A stretch of 64,000 nucleotides of DNA from Chitinophaga tropicalis (GTDB lineage Bacteria; Bacteroidota; Bacteroidia; Chitinophagales; Chitinophagaceae). This document shows positions 1 through 9,444 of this stretch, piece after piece (the stretch's first letter is position 1; the number at the start of each line of letters is the position of its first letter). Where the stretch lies: positions 434,001 through 498,000 of the forward strand of contig NZ_WRXN01000004.1 in assembly GCF_009758205.1 (NCBI RefSeq), read 5' to 3'. A program made the position numbers and the translations under genes. Under the pieces are notes generated by a model, which was not told the DNA's origin, searched no databases, and worked only from the letters and a program-made list of their open reading frames with translations.

Positions 1-3000
1 ATACAGATAGAAAGTAATTATTATGAAAGACTGTTTGACATGTCTGACGGGCTGGTCTGCGTTTCTGACACCAGTGGCCAGCTATTAAAGCTCAACAATG
101 CTTTTAGCCGGCAGCTGGGATGGGATGAACAATTCCTGCTTAATACCCCCATCCTGGAAATAGTGCACCCGGACGATATCGAAAGCACTACTGAAGAACT
201 GCAAAGGCTTTCAGCAGGGCATTCCTCCATCCGTTTCCAGAACAGGCTAAGAACATCGACCGGCGAATACAGGCACCTGTTATGGGGGGCTGTCCCCGAA
301 CCGCTTACCGGCTATATTTTTGCCGTAGGCTGGGATATCACCAGGGAAAAAATGCGGGAAGAAGAACTGATGGCCAGTGAAAATGAGCTACGCAACTTCC
401 GCGAGTATTCCCATGGCATGATCTGTAAACATGATCTGAACGGGAAGCTGCTGTATGTGAACCAGGCCGGGGCGGACAGCATAGGCTACTCTCCTTCTGA
501 AGTGAAAGGCATGAGCCTCTTTGATGTAGTACCAGAGAATTTCCACTCAGAGCTGAAGTTCTACCTAAAACATATCAGGCAGGAAGGCAAAGCCAGTGGG
601 CTGATGCATGCCAGGCATAAAAAAGGCAATGTGCGGACCTGGCTGTTCAACAATGTAATAGCTAAAGATATAAAAGGAGAACCTTATGTAATTGGTAACG
701 CCACAGACATCACAGAAAGGCATGAGCTGGAGAAAGACCTGAAACGTACAAAGGAGCAGCTGGAACGTACTAACCATGTGGCACGCATAGGCGGTTGGGA
801 ATATAACCTGGTAACGGGTAAAGTATGGTGGTCTAAAGTAACGAAAGAGATACATGAAGTACCGGACGATTATATATCAGATCCTGCCCGTAGCATGGAG
901 TTTTACAAGGAAGGGGAAAGCAGGAACAACCTGGCGATGGTAGTAGAAAGAGCTATCACTACAGGTGAGCCCTGGGACCTGACAATGGAACTGATAACAA
1001 CCACAGGAAAGGAACTCTGGGTGAGAACCATTGGCTATGCCGAGTTTGAGAACGGCAAATGCAAAAGGCTGTATGGTACTTTCCAGGATACAGACGCTAT
1101 CAAGAGAGCAGAAATAGAGCTGCGGAATGCAAAGCTCCAGGCGGAGCAGGCCAGCAGGGCTAAATCTGAGTTCCTGGCTAATATGAGCCATGAGATCAGG
1201 ACCCCGCTGAATGGCGTGATAGGGTTTACAGACCTGGTCATGAAAACAGAGCTGAATGAAACACAGCATCAGTATATCTCTATCATTAACCAGTCTGCCA
1301 ATGCCCTGCTGAGCATCATAAATGATATCCTTGATTTCTCAAAGATCGAAGCCGGCAAACTGGAGCTGGATATAGATAAATTTGATCTTTATGAGTTCAG
1401 CAGCCAGGCCAGTGATATACTGAGTTACCAGGCGCAGCAGAAGGGACTGGAAATGCTGTTGGACGTATCTCCCGACCTGCCCCGTTTCATGTGGGCAGAC
1501 ACTGTCCGGTTGAAACAGATACTGGTCAACCTGCTGGGCAATGCCGTAAAATTCACGGAAGAAGGCGAGATAGAGCTTCGTATAGCTCCGACAGAAATGG
1601 CAAAGAACGGGATTGCAACCATACGGTTTGAGGTCAGAGATACAGGCATTGGTATACGCCCGGAAAAACAGCAGAAGATCTTTGACGCCTTTCTACAGGA
1701 AGACATCTCTACCACTAAAAGATATGGAGGCACAGGCCTGGGACTTACCATATCCAATAAACTGCTGGCCCTGATGGGCAGCAGGCTGCAGCTGAAAAGT
1801 GAACCGGGCAGCGGCAGCTGTTTCTTTTTTGATGTAACGGCCAGGACGGAAGATGGGGCCCCTATTACCTGGGCCAATATCAACTCCATCAAAAGGGTAC
1901 TGATAGTGGACGATAATGCCCATAACCGTATTATCCTGAGTAAAATGCTGCAAATGAAAGATATACAGGTAGAAGAGGCCAGGAATGGCATTGAGGCATT
2001 GCAGAAGCTCATGACGGGAAAACAATATGATGTGGTACTGATGGATTATCATATGCCGTATATGGACGGGCTGGAAACTATCCGTAAGATCAGGACGCAC
2101 TTTGATCAGCTTAACCAGGAAATGGCAATTATACTGCTACACAGTTCTGCTGACGATGAAAAACTGATAAAAGCATCTGATGAGCTGAATGTTGCCCAGC
2201 GTTTGTTAAAACCCATCAAGGTACACGAGATGTATGACGCGTTATCGCATCTCTTTGTCAAAACACCTCATGAAAAATTTATGACGGATACGCCGGAAGG
2301 GAAAAAGATCAATGGAAAGATCAGGATATTGATTGCGGAGGACAATCCTATCAATATGTTGCTGGCCAGCACTATTCTCAAAAAGATAGCGCCGGAGGCT
2401 ATTATACAGGAAGCGGGTAATGGAGAGAAAGCGTTGAGTTTTTGTCGCCAGCAGTTATTCGACATCATTTTCATGGATATACAGATGCCGGAAATGAACG
2501 GCTATGAAGCTACACAGCTGATCCGCGGGTTAAGTTATTACCAGCGTATACCTATCATTGCACTTACTGCCGGTAATGTAAAGGGGGAAAAGGAGAAATG
2601 CCTGGAAGCCGGGATGAATGACTTTGTCACTAAGCCTTTTGTGGAAGATAATATCGTTTCTATCCTTGACAGATGGCTGGTACAGCCTGCAGAACAGCAT
2701 GAGGCCGCGGAAGATGCTGCCCATTTTGATATAGAGATACTGAAAACCCACCTGGGAGATGATGATGATGAAATGATCAGGCGGCTCCTGAACATTACGG
2801 TAGATGTGCTGCAAAAATCTCCGCCGGAACTGGAGGACCTTTATGCGCGCCAGGATATTGTAAAAATGAGCCAGTTTGGCCATAAGCTGCGGGGCACCGC
2901 TATGATCATAGGGCTTACTCCCCTGGCAAAACTGGCGGAAGAGCTGGAAATGCAGAAGGATTTTCATCAGCCGCAGGTGAAGGAGATAGTGGAACAGCTG

Positions 3001-3048
3001 CTGCAGGAGATGGTAAAATGTGAGAAGCTGTTAAGGAAGCATATATAA
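1..3048 (+). CDS. Hybrid sensor histidine kinase, 5'-truncated by window edge
   Basis: Multi-step phosphorelay kinase. The reading frame is open from base 1: the first ATG (40) lies inside a PAS domain (upstream codons read IQIESNYYERLFD), so the true start is left of the window. Visible order over about 1015 codons: three PAS domains (about 1-110, 120-245, 260-370), HisKA with phospho-acceptor H397 in NMSHEIRTP, HATPase with the N box (NLLGNAVKF) and G boxes (DTGIGI, GGTGLGLTI), receiver 1 with D682 (LMDYHMP), receiver 2 with D826 (FMDIQMP), and a C-terminal Hpt domain with H961 (GHKLRGTA). All relay residues are intact. No membrane segment is visible, but one could lie in the missing N-terminus. 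It faces the next gene and ends before a strong shared hairpin. The signal is unknown. Confidence 0.93.
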   Translation: MQIESNYYERLFDMSDGLVCVSDTSGQLLKLNNAFSRQLGWDEQFLLNTPILEIVHPDDIESTTEELQRLSAGHSSIRFQNRLRTSTGEYRHLLWGAVPEPLTGYIFAVGWDITREKMREEELMASENELRNFREYSHGMICKHDLNGKLLYVNQAGADSIGYSPSEVKGMSLFDVVPENFHSELKFYLKHIRQEGKASGLMHARHKKGNVRTWLFNNVIAKDIKGEPYVIGNATDITERHELEKDLKRTKEQLERTNHVARIGGWEYNLVTGKVWWSKVTKEIHEVPDDYISDPARSMEFYKEGESRNNLAMVVERAITTGEPWDLTMELITTTGKELWVRTIGYAEFENGKCKRLYGTFQDTDAIKRAEIELRNAKLQAEQASRAKSEFLANMSHEIRTPLNGVIGFTDLVMKTELNETQHQYISIINQSANALLSIINDILDFSKIEAGKLELDIDKFDLYEFSSQASDILSYQAQQKGLEMLLDVSPDLPRFMWADTVRLKQILVNLLGNAVKFTEEGEIELRIAPTEMAKNGIATIRFEVRDTGIGIRPEKQQKIFDAFLQEDISTTKRYGGTGLGLTISNKLLALMGSRLQLKSEPGSGSCFFFDVTARTEDGAPITWANINSIKRVLIVDDNAHNRIILSKMLQMKDIQVEEARNGIEALQKLMTGKQYDVVLMDYHMPYMDGLETIRKIRTHFDQLNQEMAIILLHSSADDEKLIKASDELNVAQRLLKPIKVHEMYDALSHLFVKTPHEKFMTDTPEGKKINGKIRILIAEDNPINMLLASTILKKIAPEAIIQEAGNGEKALSFCRQQLFDIIFMDIQMPEMNGYEATQLIRGLSYYQRIPIIALTAGNVKGEKEKCLEAGMNDFVTKPFVEDNIVSILDRWLVQPAEQHEAAEDAAHFDIEILKTHLGDDDDEMIRRLLNITVDVLQKSPPELEDLYARQDIVKMSQFGHKLRGTAMIIGLTPLAKLAEELEMQKDFHQPQVKEIVEQLLQEMVKCEKLLRKHI

Positions 3049-3092
3049 GGCCCTGTATTTCTCTCAATCTATGTAAGACGCGAAAAACTGTT

Positions 3093-3133
3093 CAAAAGAA
3101 CGGGTTTCACCTTCGGTGAAACCCGTTCTTTTG
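3093..3133. terminator. Bidirectional hairpin terminator
   Basis: A perfect 19-bp inverted repeat (3093-3111 with 3115-3133) around a 3-base loop lies between two convergent genes. On the minus strand a T5 tract follows a few bases after the stem. It is suited to ending both the hybrid kinase and the secreted HELTH-motif gene. Its arm sequence resembles the hairpin at 27837-27878. Confidence 0.85.
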
Positions 3134-3181
3134 AGAGGAGTGAATCTGGTTACCGCCGGCTGAAAATCAGTGGCCAGTTAG

Positions 3182-5353
3182 TTATTCTGTTATCACGATC
3201 TTTTTGGTGAACACCTTAGTACCTGTAATTTTCAATACATATACACCAGGTTTCAGTCCTTCGGAGGCGGGATTCAGCGTCAGGTTTGGAGTTGCCTTTA
3301 TGCGTCTGTTGATCAGTATCCTGCCATTGCTGGTATAAAGTGACAATACCAGGTCTTCATCAGCAGAGAAATTCTTCAGGTTGATATTCACAGAGGAAAC
3401 GGCAGGGTTAGGATATACCAGTACCTCTCTTTCTCCATGAACTTCCGGCGTCAGCGCCATGGCAGTAATTGCTGCAGGACAGGTAACATTCCCGGTAAAA
3501 GCCATCTGCGCATCTGTAAACTGAGTGTAGGTTGTATTTACATCTACATTAGAAGTATGTGTTGCCGGCCGGCCATCACATTCTGTGCGGCCATTATTGC
3601 TATGAGGCACCTGCAGGTAAACCCCTGTGGTACTACAGCTGCCGATTTCTGCGTCACCGCCTACAACAACACCTGAAGCGCCGAAAGTAACGCCCCATTC
3701 CATAGCATTGCCTTTCACAATTGCGTTACCTGACACTGTACAGTTATTGAGGATGGCATTCTCAGTAACCTGCGCCGTACCCGTATAAGTACCGCCCCAT
3801 ACATTGGCGTTACCACTGATCACAACGTTGTTCTGCACACTGGCATTCTCTACCCATGCAGTGCCTTCTATGCGGGCGTTACCGGAGATATTGGAGCTTC
3901 CGCGTACAATAGCTTTAGGGCCTACATAAGCAGTTGAAGCCACTGTTGCTGAATTAGACACCCAGCCACCACCATTGGAGTGGGTATGTCCGTTGGTTTT
4001 CCAGGCAGAACGGAAGTCAGACTGGTAACCTTCCGGTACGGCATTAGCAATGCGGACCTCATAAGGATAACGTTTTATCTTAGGGAATCCTGGTTCCCAT
4101 ACATAAGAAGTATGTGTAGTTGGCGCGCCTAATACTACCAGGTAAAGTTGTGTTTCGTTGCTGTTCATCTGGAAGCTGATCTCACTTTCATTAGCGCTGT
4201 TCAGTGCACCATAGCGGGAAACGGTGCCATCAGCGTTGGCTGCAACAAATCCATAACGCCATCCGCCGGTACTGTTCACTTCTGTATGGCCTTTAAATTT
4301 CACAGTTACATTCCTTGAACTACAGGTAGGATATAGCGGGATGATGTTATAGCCATAATCCTGCGGGGCAAAGGCATCGGGCACTACATACCGGTTGGTA
4401 GTGGCGCTGATCTGCGTCAGAATAGTGTGCATACGCCAGAGATAATGAGGCTCTGATGTTTTCAGTGCATTCCTTGCCGCACGCATAATGCCGCCAAAAT
4501 TGTTGACAGGATAATCGTATGTAGCTTCCCGTTTGGCGTATTCATACATGAAGTCGTTCAACTGTGCCTGGTTCCATCCTTTCAGGCGCCGATAAGTAAT
4601 AAGCGGATGTTCGTTTGCTACGGATTCTTTCCAGAGGCGGTTCACCATAGTGATGCCTTCCAGCTGCTGAATAGTATACAGCCATTTGAAAGTGCCGTAG
4701 TGGTGGCGGGTAGAGCTGAGGTGAAATGACTGTGTGCCCAGCCAGCGGGGCAGGTCATCGCCCGCAAAACGCGGATACATCTGTGTGCGCATATAATTGG
4801 CATGTGCTTCCCAGAAGAAGCCGGCAGGTTCCCAGTTGATATATCCGCCGCCAACGGTATTCTCCTGGATGGAGATCATACCCTGTAATGAGTGGGTCAG
4901 TTCATGGCTTATCACGCCACCGTCCCGCGTGGCATTGGGATGTACCCACATGGCGCCTATGGTATTGCCGTAAGTACCGCCAAAAGCCCAGCCGGAGGGG
5001 CCGCCGGAGCCCCAGGTATCGTTCATTACGATGATGATCTTGTACTTACCCAGGTTCTTAGTAGCCGCATCTGAGCAAAAAGCGATGTTTGTAACAAATT
5101 TAGTGTAGATCTTTTCCAGGGTGTCACAGATGGACTGTGGATTGAAACGCAGGTTGGGATCTGAATAAGTAGCGGGGCTGGTGCCTACTACATTACCCCA
5201 GAAAACAATAAAGTTTGCCGATTGATACGATTTACTGTATGACCACGTATTCAATGGGGCCGTGGAAAATTCTGCAGGGATATACACCGTTTTTTGCGCG
5301 GCGATGCCACCTGACAGTAACAGGCATAAAAAAAGCAGTACATGTTTTTTCAT
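3182..5353 (-). CDS. Secreted HELTH-motif protein with T9SS sorting domain (DUF6055/Svx-like)
   Basis: A 723-residue exported protein. A signal peptide (1-19, ending IAAQ) precedes an N-terminal region with a zinc-metallopeptidase-type H150-E-x-x-H154 motif (ISHELTHSLQ). This resembles DUF6055 proteins, some of which are called Svx/AvrXca-type. Around residues 470-600 there is a run of short repeats alternating small hydrophobics with NA/GNA turns (SGNARIEG, SGNANVWG, SGNAIVKG), which looks like a beta-helix or hexapeptide-repeat fold. The last 80 residues are a type A T9SS sorting domain (VYPNPAVSSV ... KIVITE), so the protein should be released or anchored through the type IX system. A third zinc ligand is not obvious, and peptidase activity is inferred from the motif only. 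It is divergent from the ATP-grasp operon. Confidence 0.75.
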   Translation of the reverse strand: MKKHVLLFLCLLLSGGIAAQKTVYIPAEFSTAPLNTWSYSKSYQSANFIVFWGNVVGTSPATYSDPNLRFNPQSICDTLEKIYTKFVTNIAFCSDAATKNLGKYKIIIVMNDTWGSGGPSGWAFGGTYGNTIGAMWVHPNATRDGGVISHELTHSLQGMISIQENTVGGGYINWEPAGFFWEAHANYMRTQMYPRFAGDDLPRWLGTQSFHLSSTRHHYGTFKWLYTIQQLEGITMVNRLWKESVANEHPLITYRRLKGWNQAQLNDFMYEYAKREATYDYPVNNFGGIMRAARNALKTSEPHYLWRMHTILTQISATTNRYVVPDAFAPQDYGYNIIPLYPTCSSRNVTVKFKGHTEVNSTGGWRYGFVAANADGTVSRYGALNSANESEISFQMNSNETQLYLVVLGAPTTHTSYVWEPGFPKIKRYPYEVRIANAVPEGYQSDFRSAWKTNGHTHSNGGGWVSNSATVASTAYVGPKAIVRGSSNISGNARIEGTAWVENASVQNNVVISGNANVWGGTYTGTAQVTENAILNNCTVSGNAIVKGNAMEWGVTFGASGVVVGGDAEIGSCSTTGVYLQVPHSNNGRTECDGRPATHTSNVDVNTTYTQFTDAQMAFTGNVTCPAAITAMALTPEVHGEREVLVYPNPAVSSVNINLKNFSADEDLVLSLYTSNGRILINRRIKATPNLTLNPASEGLKPGVYVLKITGTKVFTKKIVITE

Positions 5354-5624
5354 GAGTGTGGTTTTAATGAGTGCTGGTTAATTTTGGGTTGATCAGGTTC
5401 GGGCTAAGATGAGATATGGGTTCTTCTATAGGTTTTAAATCCTTACTAAATTAACGGAATACCCTATACGGGGAGTGACAGATATTAACGGGTTTGGACT
5501 GTATTTTAACCGGGGCACATTACTTATTAAAATAAATTCTATATAACATTTCTCAAAACAATAAGCGCATTTTACTCGCATTTATCTCTTTAAAATATTA
5601 TATTAGTAGCATAAGCATGAATTT

Positions 5625-7070
5625 ATGGACCTGCCTACGCTACTACAACAATATGGCCATGCCGACGGTATCTGGGATGAAATGTATGATCATCAGCAGA
5701 TAAGAGAACAATACAGCAAAGTATATTCCGCCCTTCAGCAGTTTGATGCCGGCTCCCTGTTACAGAAAGACAGGCTGGCCAGTGAGCTGTTCATGAACCA
5801 GGGCATTACGTTCACCGTTTACAGCGATGATGCAGGCATTGAACGGATCTTCCCTTTCGACATTATTCCCCGTATTATTACAGGCCGGGAATGGGCGCAT
5901 ATAGAGCTGGGCATACAGCAGCGGCTGAAGGCCCTTAATCTTTTCCTGAAAGATATCTATAATGAACAGCAGATCCTGAAAGACGGGATAGTACCGGCTT
6001 CGCTCATTGCCTCCTGTCCGCATTATACCCGGGAGGTTTTCGGGATTAAGGTACCGCATGACATTTACGTCCATATTTCAGGGATAGACCTTATACGGGG
6101 CCAGGACGGTCTTTTTTACGTACTGGAAGACAATCTCCGTACTCCCTCCGGTGTAAGTTATATGCTGGAGAACCGGGAGGTGACCAAAAGAATATTCCCG
6201 GAGCTGCTGGCATCCAATCATGTACGCAGGGTGAGCAACTATCCTCTATTGCTGCATGAAATACTGCTGCAGATGGGGCCTGCCCAGATATCTGACCCGC
6301 GGGTAGTATTGCTTACACCCGGCATTTATAATTCTGCCTACTATGAACATACCTTCCTGGCCCGGCAAATGGGCATTACCCTGGTGGAGGGAAGGGACCT
6401 TGTAGTGAATAACCACAAGGTATATATGAAAACCACAGAGGGGATGGAGCAGGTACATGTCATATACCGGCGCATAGACGATGAGTTCCTTGATCCGCTG
6501 GTATTCCGGCCTGACAGCGCCCTGGGTATTCCCGGGCTGATGAGCGCCTACCGTATGGGAAATGTTGCCATTGTAAATGCTGTAGGGAATGGTGTGGCGG
6601 ACGATAAGGCTGTATATGCCTATGTACCGGCCATGATCAGGTATTACCTGAATGAAGAGCCAATACTACCTAATGTGCCAACCTATGAACTGAGTAACAG
6701 GGAAGCGAGGGAGTATGTTTTTGATAACTATGAGCAGATGGTGATAAAAAGGACTAACCAGTCCGGCGGCTACGGTATGGTAATGGGCAATAAAGTAAGC
6801 CCGGAAGAATGGGCCAAAGCGAAAACTGCAATAGAGGCAGAACCGCGTAGCTTCATTGCCCAGCCTATCATTAAATTATCTACTGTACCTTGTTTCATAG
6901 ACGGCACTTTCCAGGCAAGACATGTGGACCTCCGTCCTTATGCGCTTTGCGGTCCTGACGGAGTGAAGATAGTTCCCGGCGGGCTTACCCGTGTTGCATT
7001 ACGCAAGGATTCACTGATAGTTAACTCCTCACAGGGCGGGGGCAGTAAAGACACCTGGATTATAGATTGA
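5625..7070 (+). CDS. Circularly permuted ATP-grasp family protein
   Basis: A 481-residue cytosolic protein of the circularly permuted ATP-grasp type (formerly DUF404/DUF407). Visible family signatures are the DNLRTPSGVSYML stretch near residues 170-185, the KRTNQSGGYGMVMG nucleotide-binding loop near 375-388, and a C-terminal PGGLTRVAL segment. Such enzymes activate a carboxylate with ATP and join it to an amine; the substrate of this family has not been established. It is first in a tight operon: the alpha-E gene starts 18 bases after its stop and the transglutaminase gene 9 bases after that. This three-gene order recurs in many bacteria and has been predicted to make or attach a peptide. 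The ATG at 5625 gives the usual family length. Confidence 0.9.
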   Translation: MDLPTLLQQYGHADGIWDEMYDHQQIREQYSKVYSALQQFDAGSLLQKDRLASELFMNQGITFTVYSDDAGIERIFPFDIIPRIITGREWAHIELGIQQRLKALNLFLKDIYNEQQILKDGIVPASLIASCPHYTREVFGIKVPHDIYVHISGIDLIRGQDGLFYVLEDNLRTPSGVSYMLENREVTKRIFPELLASNHVRRVSNYPLLLHEILLQMGPAQISDPRVVLLTPGIYNSAYYEHTFLARQMGITLVEGRDLVVNNHKVYMKTTEGMEQVHVIYRRIDDEFLDPLVFRPDSALGIPGLMSAYRMGNVAIVNAVGNGVADDKAVYAYVPAMIRYYLNEEPILPNVPTYELSNREAREYVFDNYEQMVIKRTNQSGGYGMVMGNKVSPEEWAKAKTAIEAEPRSFIAQPIIKLSTVPCFIDGTFQARHVDLRPYALCGPDGVKIVPGGLTRVALRKDSLIVNSSQGGGSKDTWIID

Positions 7071-7088
7071 TCAACCAAACAAACATTC

Positions 7089-8030
7089 ATGCTAAGCAGG
7101 ATAGCTGATTCACTTTTCTGGCTGGCCCGGTATATGGAACGGGCCGAAGGTTTACTAAGAGTATCTTCCACACATTATTCATTATCACTGGATAAAGATG
7201 TAAACGGGGAACTGACATGGCAGCCCGTACTGGAAACATTTACCAGCGCCACTGCATCAGAGATAGAAGAGATAGCCCATCACACGGGGCCGGCCTTAAT
7301 GAAACTGTTAACAGAAGCAAACAATAACAATTCATTAAAGGCTATCATTGGAAGAGCCAGGGAAAATGCAAGAGGAATACAGGACTATATCACGAAAGAG
7401 GTATGGGAAGAAGTGAACTCCTTCTATCACCTGATCAACCAGCCATTGCTTGACAGGCGGCTGCTTACCTACGAAGCGGCAGACGTGCTGCAGGAATTTA
7501 CCCGGCGCAGCGTATTGTATACCGGCATCACCGATATAACAATGGCGCGTGGTACAGGCTGGGCATTCATGAACCTGGGGAAATATATTGAACGGTGCCT
7601 GGAAACTATTGTATTGACCAATAAGCAGTATGCGCTGAATTACTACAAGGTGAACGAGATAAAAGATATTATGCAATGGAGGCATTTGCTGATGTCCCTG
7701 TCAGGTTATGAACTGCACCTGAAAACGTACAGGTCTTCTCTCTATAATCATGATGTGCTGCACCAGGTATTATTCAATGAGGACTTCCCTCATTCGGTGG
7801 TCTATTCCCTGGGCAGAATAGACAGGCATCTGCAGGATGTAACCAGGAAAAGTTTTTCGGAAGAGAATGCTGCCCTTCAGAGAAACTTTGGCAGGTTATT
7901 CAGTAAAGTGAAACATACTGACCTGGAGGTGTTGAATGACAATACCCTGCAGCCGTTCCTGGAGGAGCTGCGGCAGGACCTCCTGCGTTTCACCCACCTG
8001 TTAAGTCAAAAATTTTTCTCTTACGCCTAA
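7089..8030 (+). CDS. Alpha-E domain-containing protein (DUF403)
   Basis: A 313-residue, mostly helical protein. The N-terminal signature MLSRIADSLFWLARYMERAE is characteristic of the alpha-E family (formerly DUF403). A second family segment, FMNLGKYIERCLETI, lies near residues 155-170. No catalytic motif, signal peptide or membrane helix is visible. The gene sits between the ATP-grasp and transglutaminase-like genes with gaps of 18 and 9 bases, so the three are almost certainly co-transcribed and probably act together. The biochemical role of alpha-E proteins is not known; a scaffold or carrier for the ATP-grasp partner is inference. Confidence 0.9.
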   Translation: MLSRIADSLFWLARYMERAEGLLRVSSTHYSLSLDKDVNGELTWQPVLETFTSATASEIEEIAHHTGPALMKLLTEANNNNSLKAIIGRARENARGIQDYITKEVWEEVNSFYHLINQPLLDRRLLTYEAADVLQEFTRRSVLYTGITDITMARGTGWAFMNLGKYIERCLETIVLTNKQYALNYYKVNEIKDIMQWRHLLMSLSGYELHLKTYRSSLYNHDVLHQVLFNEDFPHSVVYSLGRIDRHLQDVTRKSFSEENAALQRNFGRLFSKVKHTDLEVLNDNTLQPFLEELRQDLLRFTHLLSQKFFSYA

Positions 8031-8039
8031 GCCTTCAAC

Positions 8040-8969
8040 ATGCCTATCTTCAGAATACATCATATAACACGGTACGAGTACGACAGACCAGTAAAAGAGA
8101 GTGTGAACGAGATCAGGATATTTCCTTATCAATGCCCTGACCAGGAAATATTACAACATGATCTGATCATTACCGGTCAGCCGGAAGTAAAGATCTTCGA
8201 CGACTACTGGCAGAACAGGACAGGCACATTCAACCTGCTGCCACCGCATAAAGTGCTCAGCATAGAAAGCAAACTGCTGGTACGTACTACTGCTTCTTCC
8301 CAGCTGAAGATTAATTTCCATTCGTCGTTCGATCAATTGAAACAGGAGCGGGAAGGGCAACTGCAATTACTGGAAATGGCTTTGCCTGATATCATACGCT
8401 CTCAGGAAGCTATTGACAACATTATAACAGTGATCTACCAGCCGGGTAAGAGTGTGGCGGCAATGGCAGAGCATTGCAGTGAATATATCTTCAAGAATTT
8501 TAAATACATCAAGGGCATCACCAATGTAGAAACTACTGTAGATGAGCTGATGCAACATCGTGCCGGCGTATGCCAGGACTTTGCACACCTGATGCTGCAT
8601 ATACTCCGGAGCTGCCAGGTACCCTGCCGCTATGTAAGCGGTTATATCTGTCCGAATAAAGACGGTATGCGCGGGGAAGGCGCCACCCATGCCTGGGTGG
8701 AAGCATGGATACCCGGATATGGATGGGCCGGTATTGATCCTACCAATAATGTATGGGTAACCAATAAACATGTGAAGTTATCTGTAGGGCGTGACTTTAA
8801 AGACTGTTCTCCTGTAAAAGGTAGTTTTAAAGGTCCTGCCAGGCAGAAGTTGTCAGTATTTGTAGCTGTAGGTTATGAAGATGGTAATGTATTCCAGGAC
8901 ACCAACGATGTTGCGTTGAATGGTGAAGTGGAGGAAGTGCTTAGCAATGATAATGGCGGACAACAGTAA
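8040..8969 (+). CDS. Transglutaminase-like cysteine protease family protein
   Basis: A 309-residue protein with the bacterial transglutaminase-like N-terminal beta domain (about 1-85) and a core domain. The catalytic triad is readable: C178 in RAGVCQDFAH, H217 in ATHAWVEAW and D233 in GIDPTNN. There is no signal peptide, so it should act in the cytoplasm. Members of this family are more often peptidases or amidases than true cross-linking enzymes. It is the third gene of the ATP-grasp/alpha-E operon (9-base gap), suggesting it trims or hydrolyses the bond made by the ATP-grasp partner; that is inference. It is followed after 88 bases by a small secreted protein on the same strand. Confidence 0.9.
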   Translation: MPIFRIHHITRYEYDRPVKESVNEIRIFPYQCPDQEILQHDLIITGQPEVKIFDDYWQNRTGTFNLLPPHKVLSIESKLLVRTTASSQLKINFHSSFDQLKQEREGQLQLLEMALPDIIRSQEAIDNIITVIYQPGKSVAAMAEHCSEYIFKNFKYIKGITNVETTVDELMQHRAGVCQDFAHLMLHILRSCQVPCRYVSGYICPNKDGMRGEGATHAWVEAWIPGYGWAGIDPTNNVWVTNKHVKLSVGRDFKDCSPVKGSFKGPARQKLSVFVAVGYEDGNVFQDTNDVALNGEVEEVLSNDNGGQQ

Positions 8970-9057
8970 TCTCTACTGTTAATGCTTTGCTAAAACACTA
9001 AATGGCATTAAATCTTTTTACTCAGGCGCTGTCCAAGAAGTATAAAAATTTTAAGCC

Positions 9058-9444
9058 ATGAAAAAGATAATAGTAGCATTACTCCTGGCTGTAACTTTTC
9101 AAGGTGTTTCAGCTATGACACCAGCCAGGATTGGCGGAGGTTTCCACGGAGGCGGTTATTATCACCCAAGAACAACCGTGGTATTAGGCGGTGGATTTTA
9201 CAGCCCATATTATTCTCCTTTCGGATTCTATTATGGATATCCGTATCCATATGCGGCTCCTTACCAGCCCACCAAGCTGGACATGCAGATAACCGATATT
9301 AAAAACGATTATGCAGATAAAATAGAATCAGTAAAGCTGGATAAGAATCTGACAGGTAAAGAAAGAAGAGCCCAGGTAAGAGAATTCAAAAGAGAACGTG
9401 ACCGTGCGGTACTTGAGGCAAAAAGGAATTATTACAAGTCATAG
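9058..9444 (+). CDS. Small secreted Gly/Tyr-rich protein, unknown function
   Basis: A 128-residue protein with a clear signal peptide (MKKIIVALLLAVTFQGVSA). The mature N-terminal half (about 25-70) is rich in Gly, Tyr and Pro with GGGFHGGGYY and SPYYSPFGFYYGYPYPY patches. The C-terminal half (about 75-128) is a charged helical segment (ADKIESVKLDKN ... KRERDRAVLEAKRNYY). No known domain is recognised. Position 88 bases after the transglutaminase-like gene leaves open whether it shares that operon. The last 13 bases overlap the end of the convergent permease gene, and a hairpin inside that gene (9466-9497) probably terminates this transcript. Confidence 0.75.
   Translation: MKKIIVALLLAVTFQGVSAMTPARIGGGFHGGGYYHPRTTVVLGGGFYSPYYSPFGFYYGYPYPYAAPYQPTKLDMQITDIKNDYADKIESVKLDKNLTGKERRAQVREFKRERDRAVLEAKRNYYKS

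Noticed and set aside
3650..3960. Tandem DNA repeat or CRISPR-like array
   Set aside because: The repetition is at protein level (short GNA-type motifs in the secreted HELTH-motif protein); the DNA units differ and are not evenly spaced.
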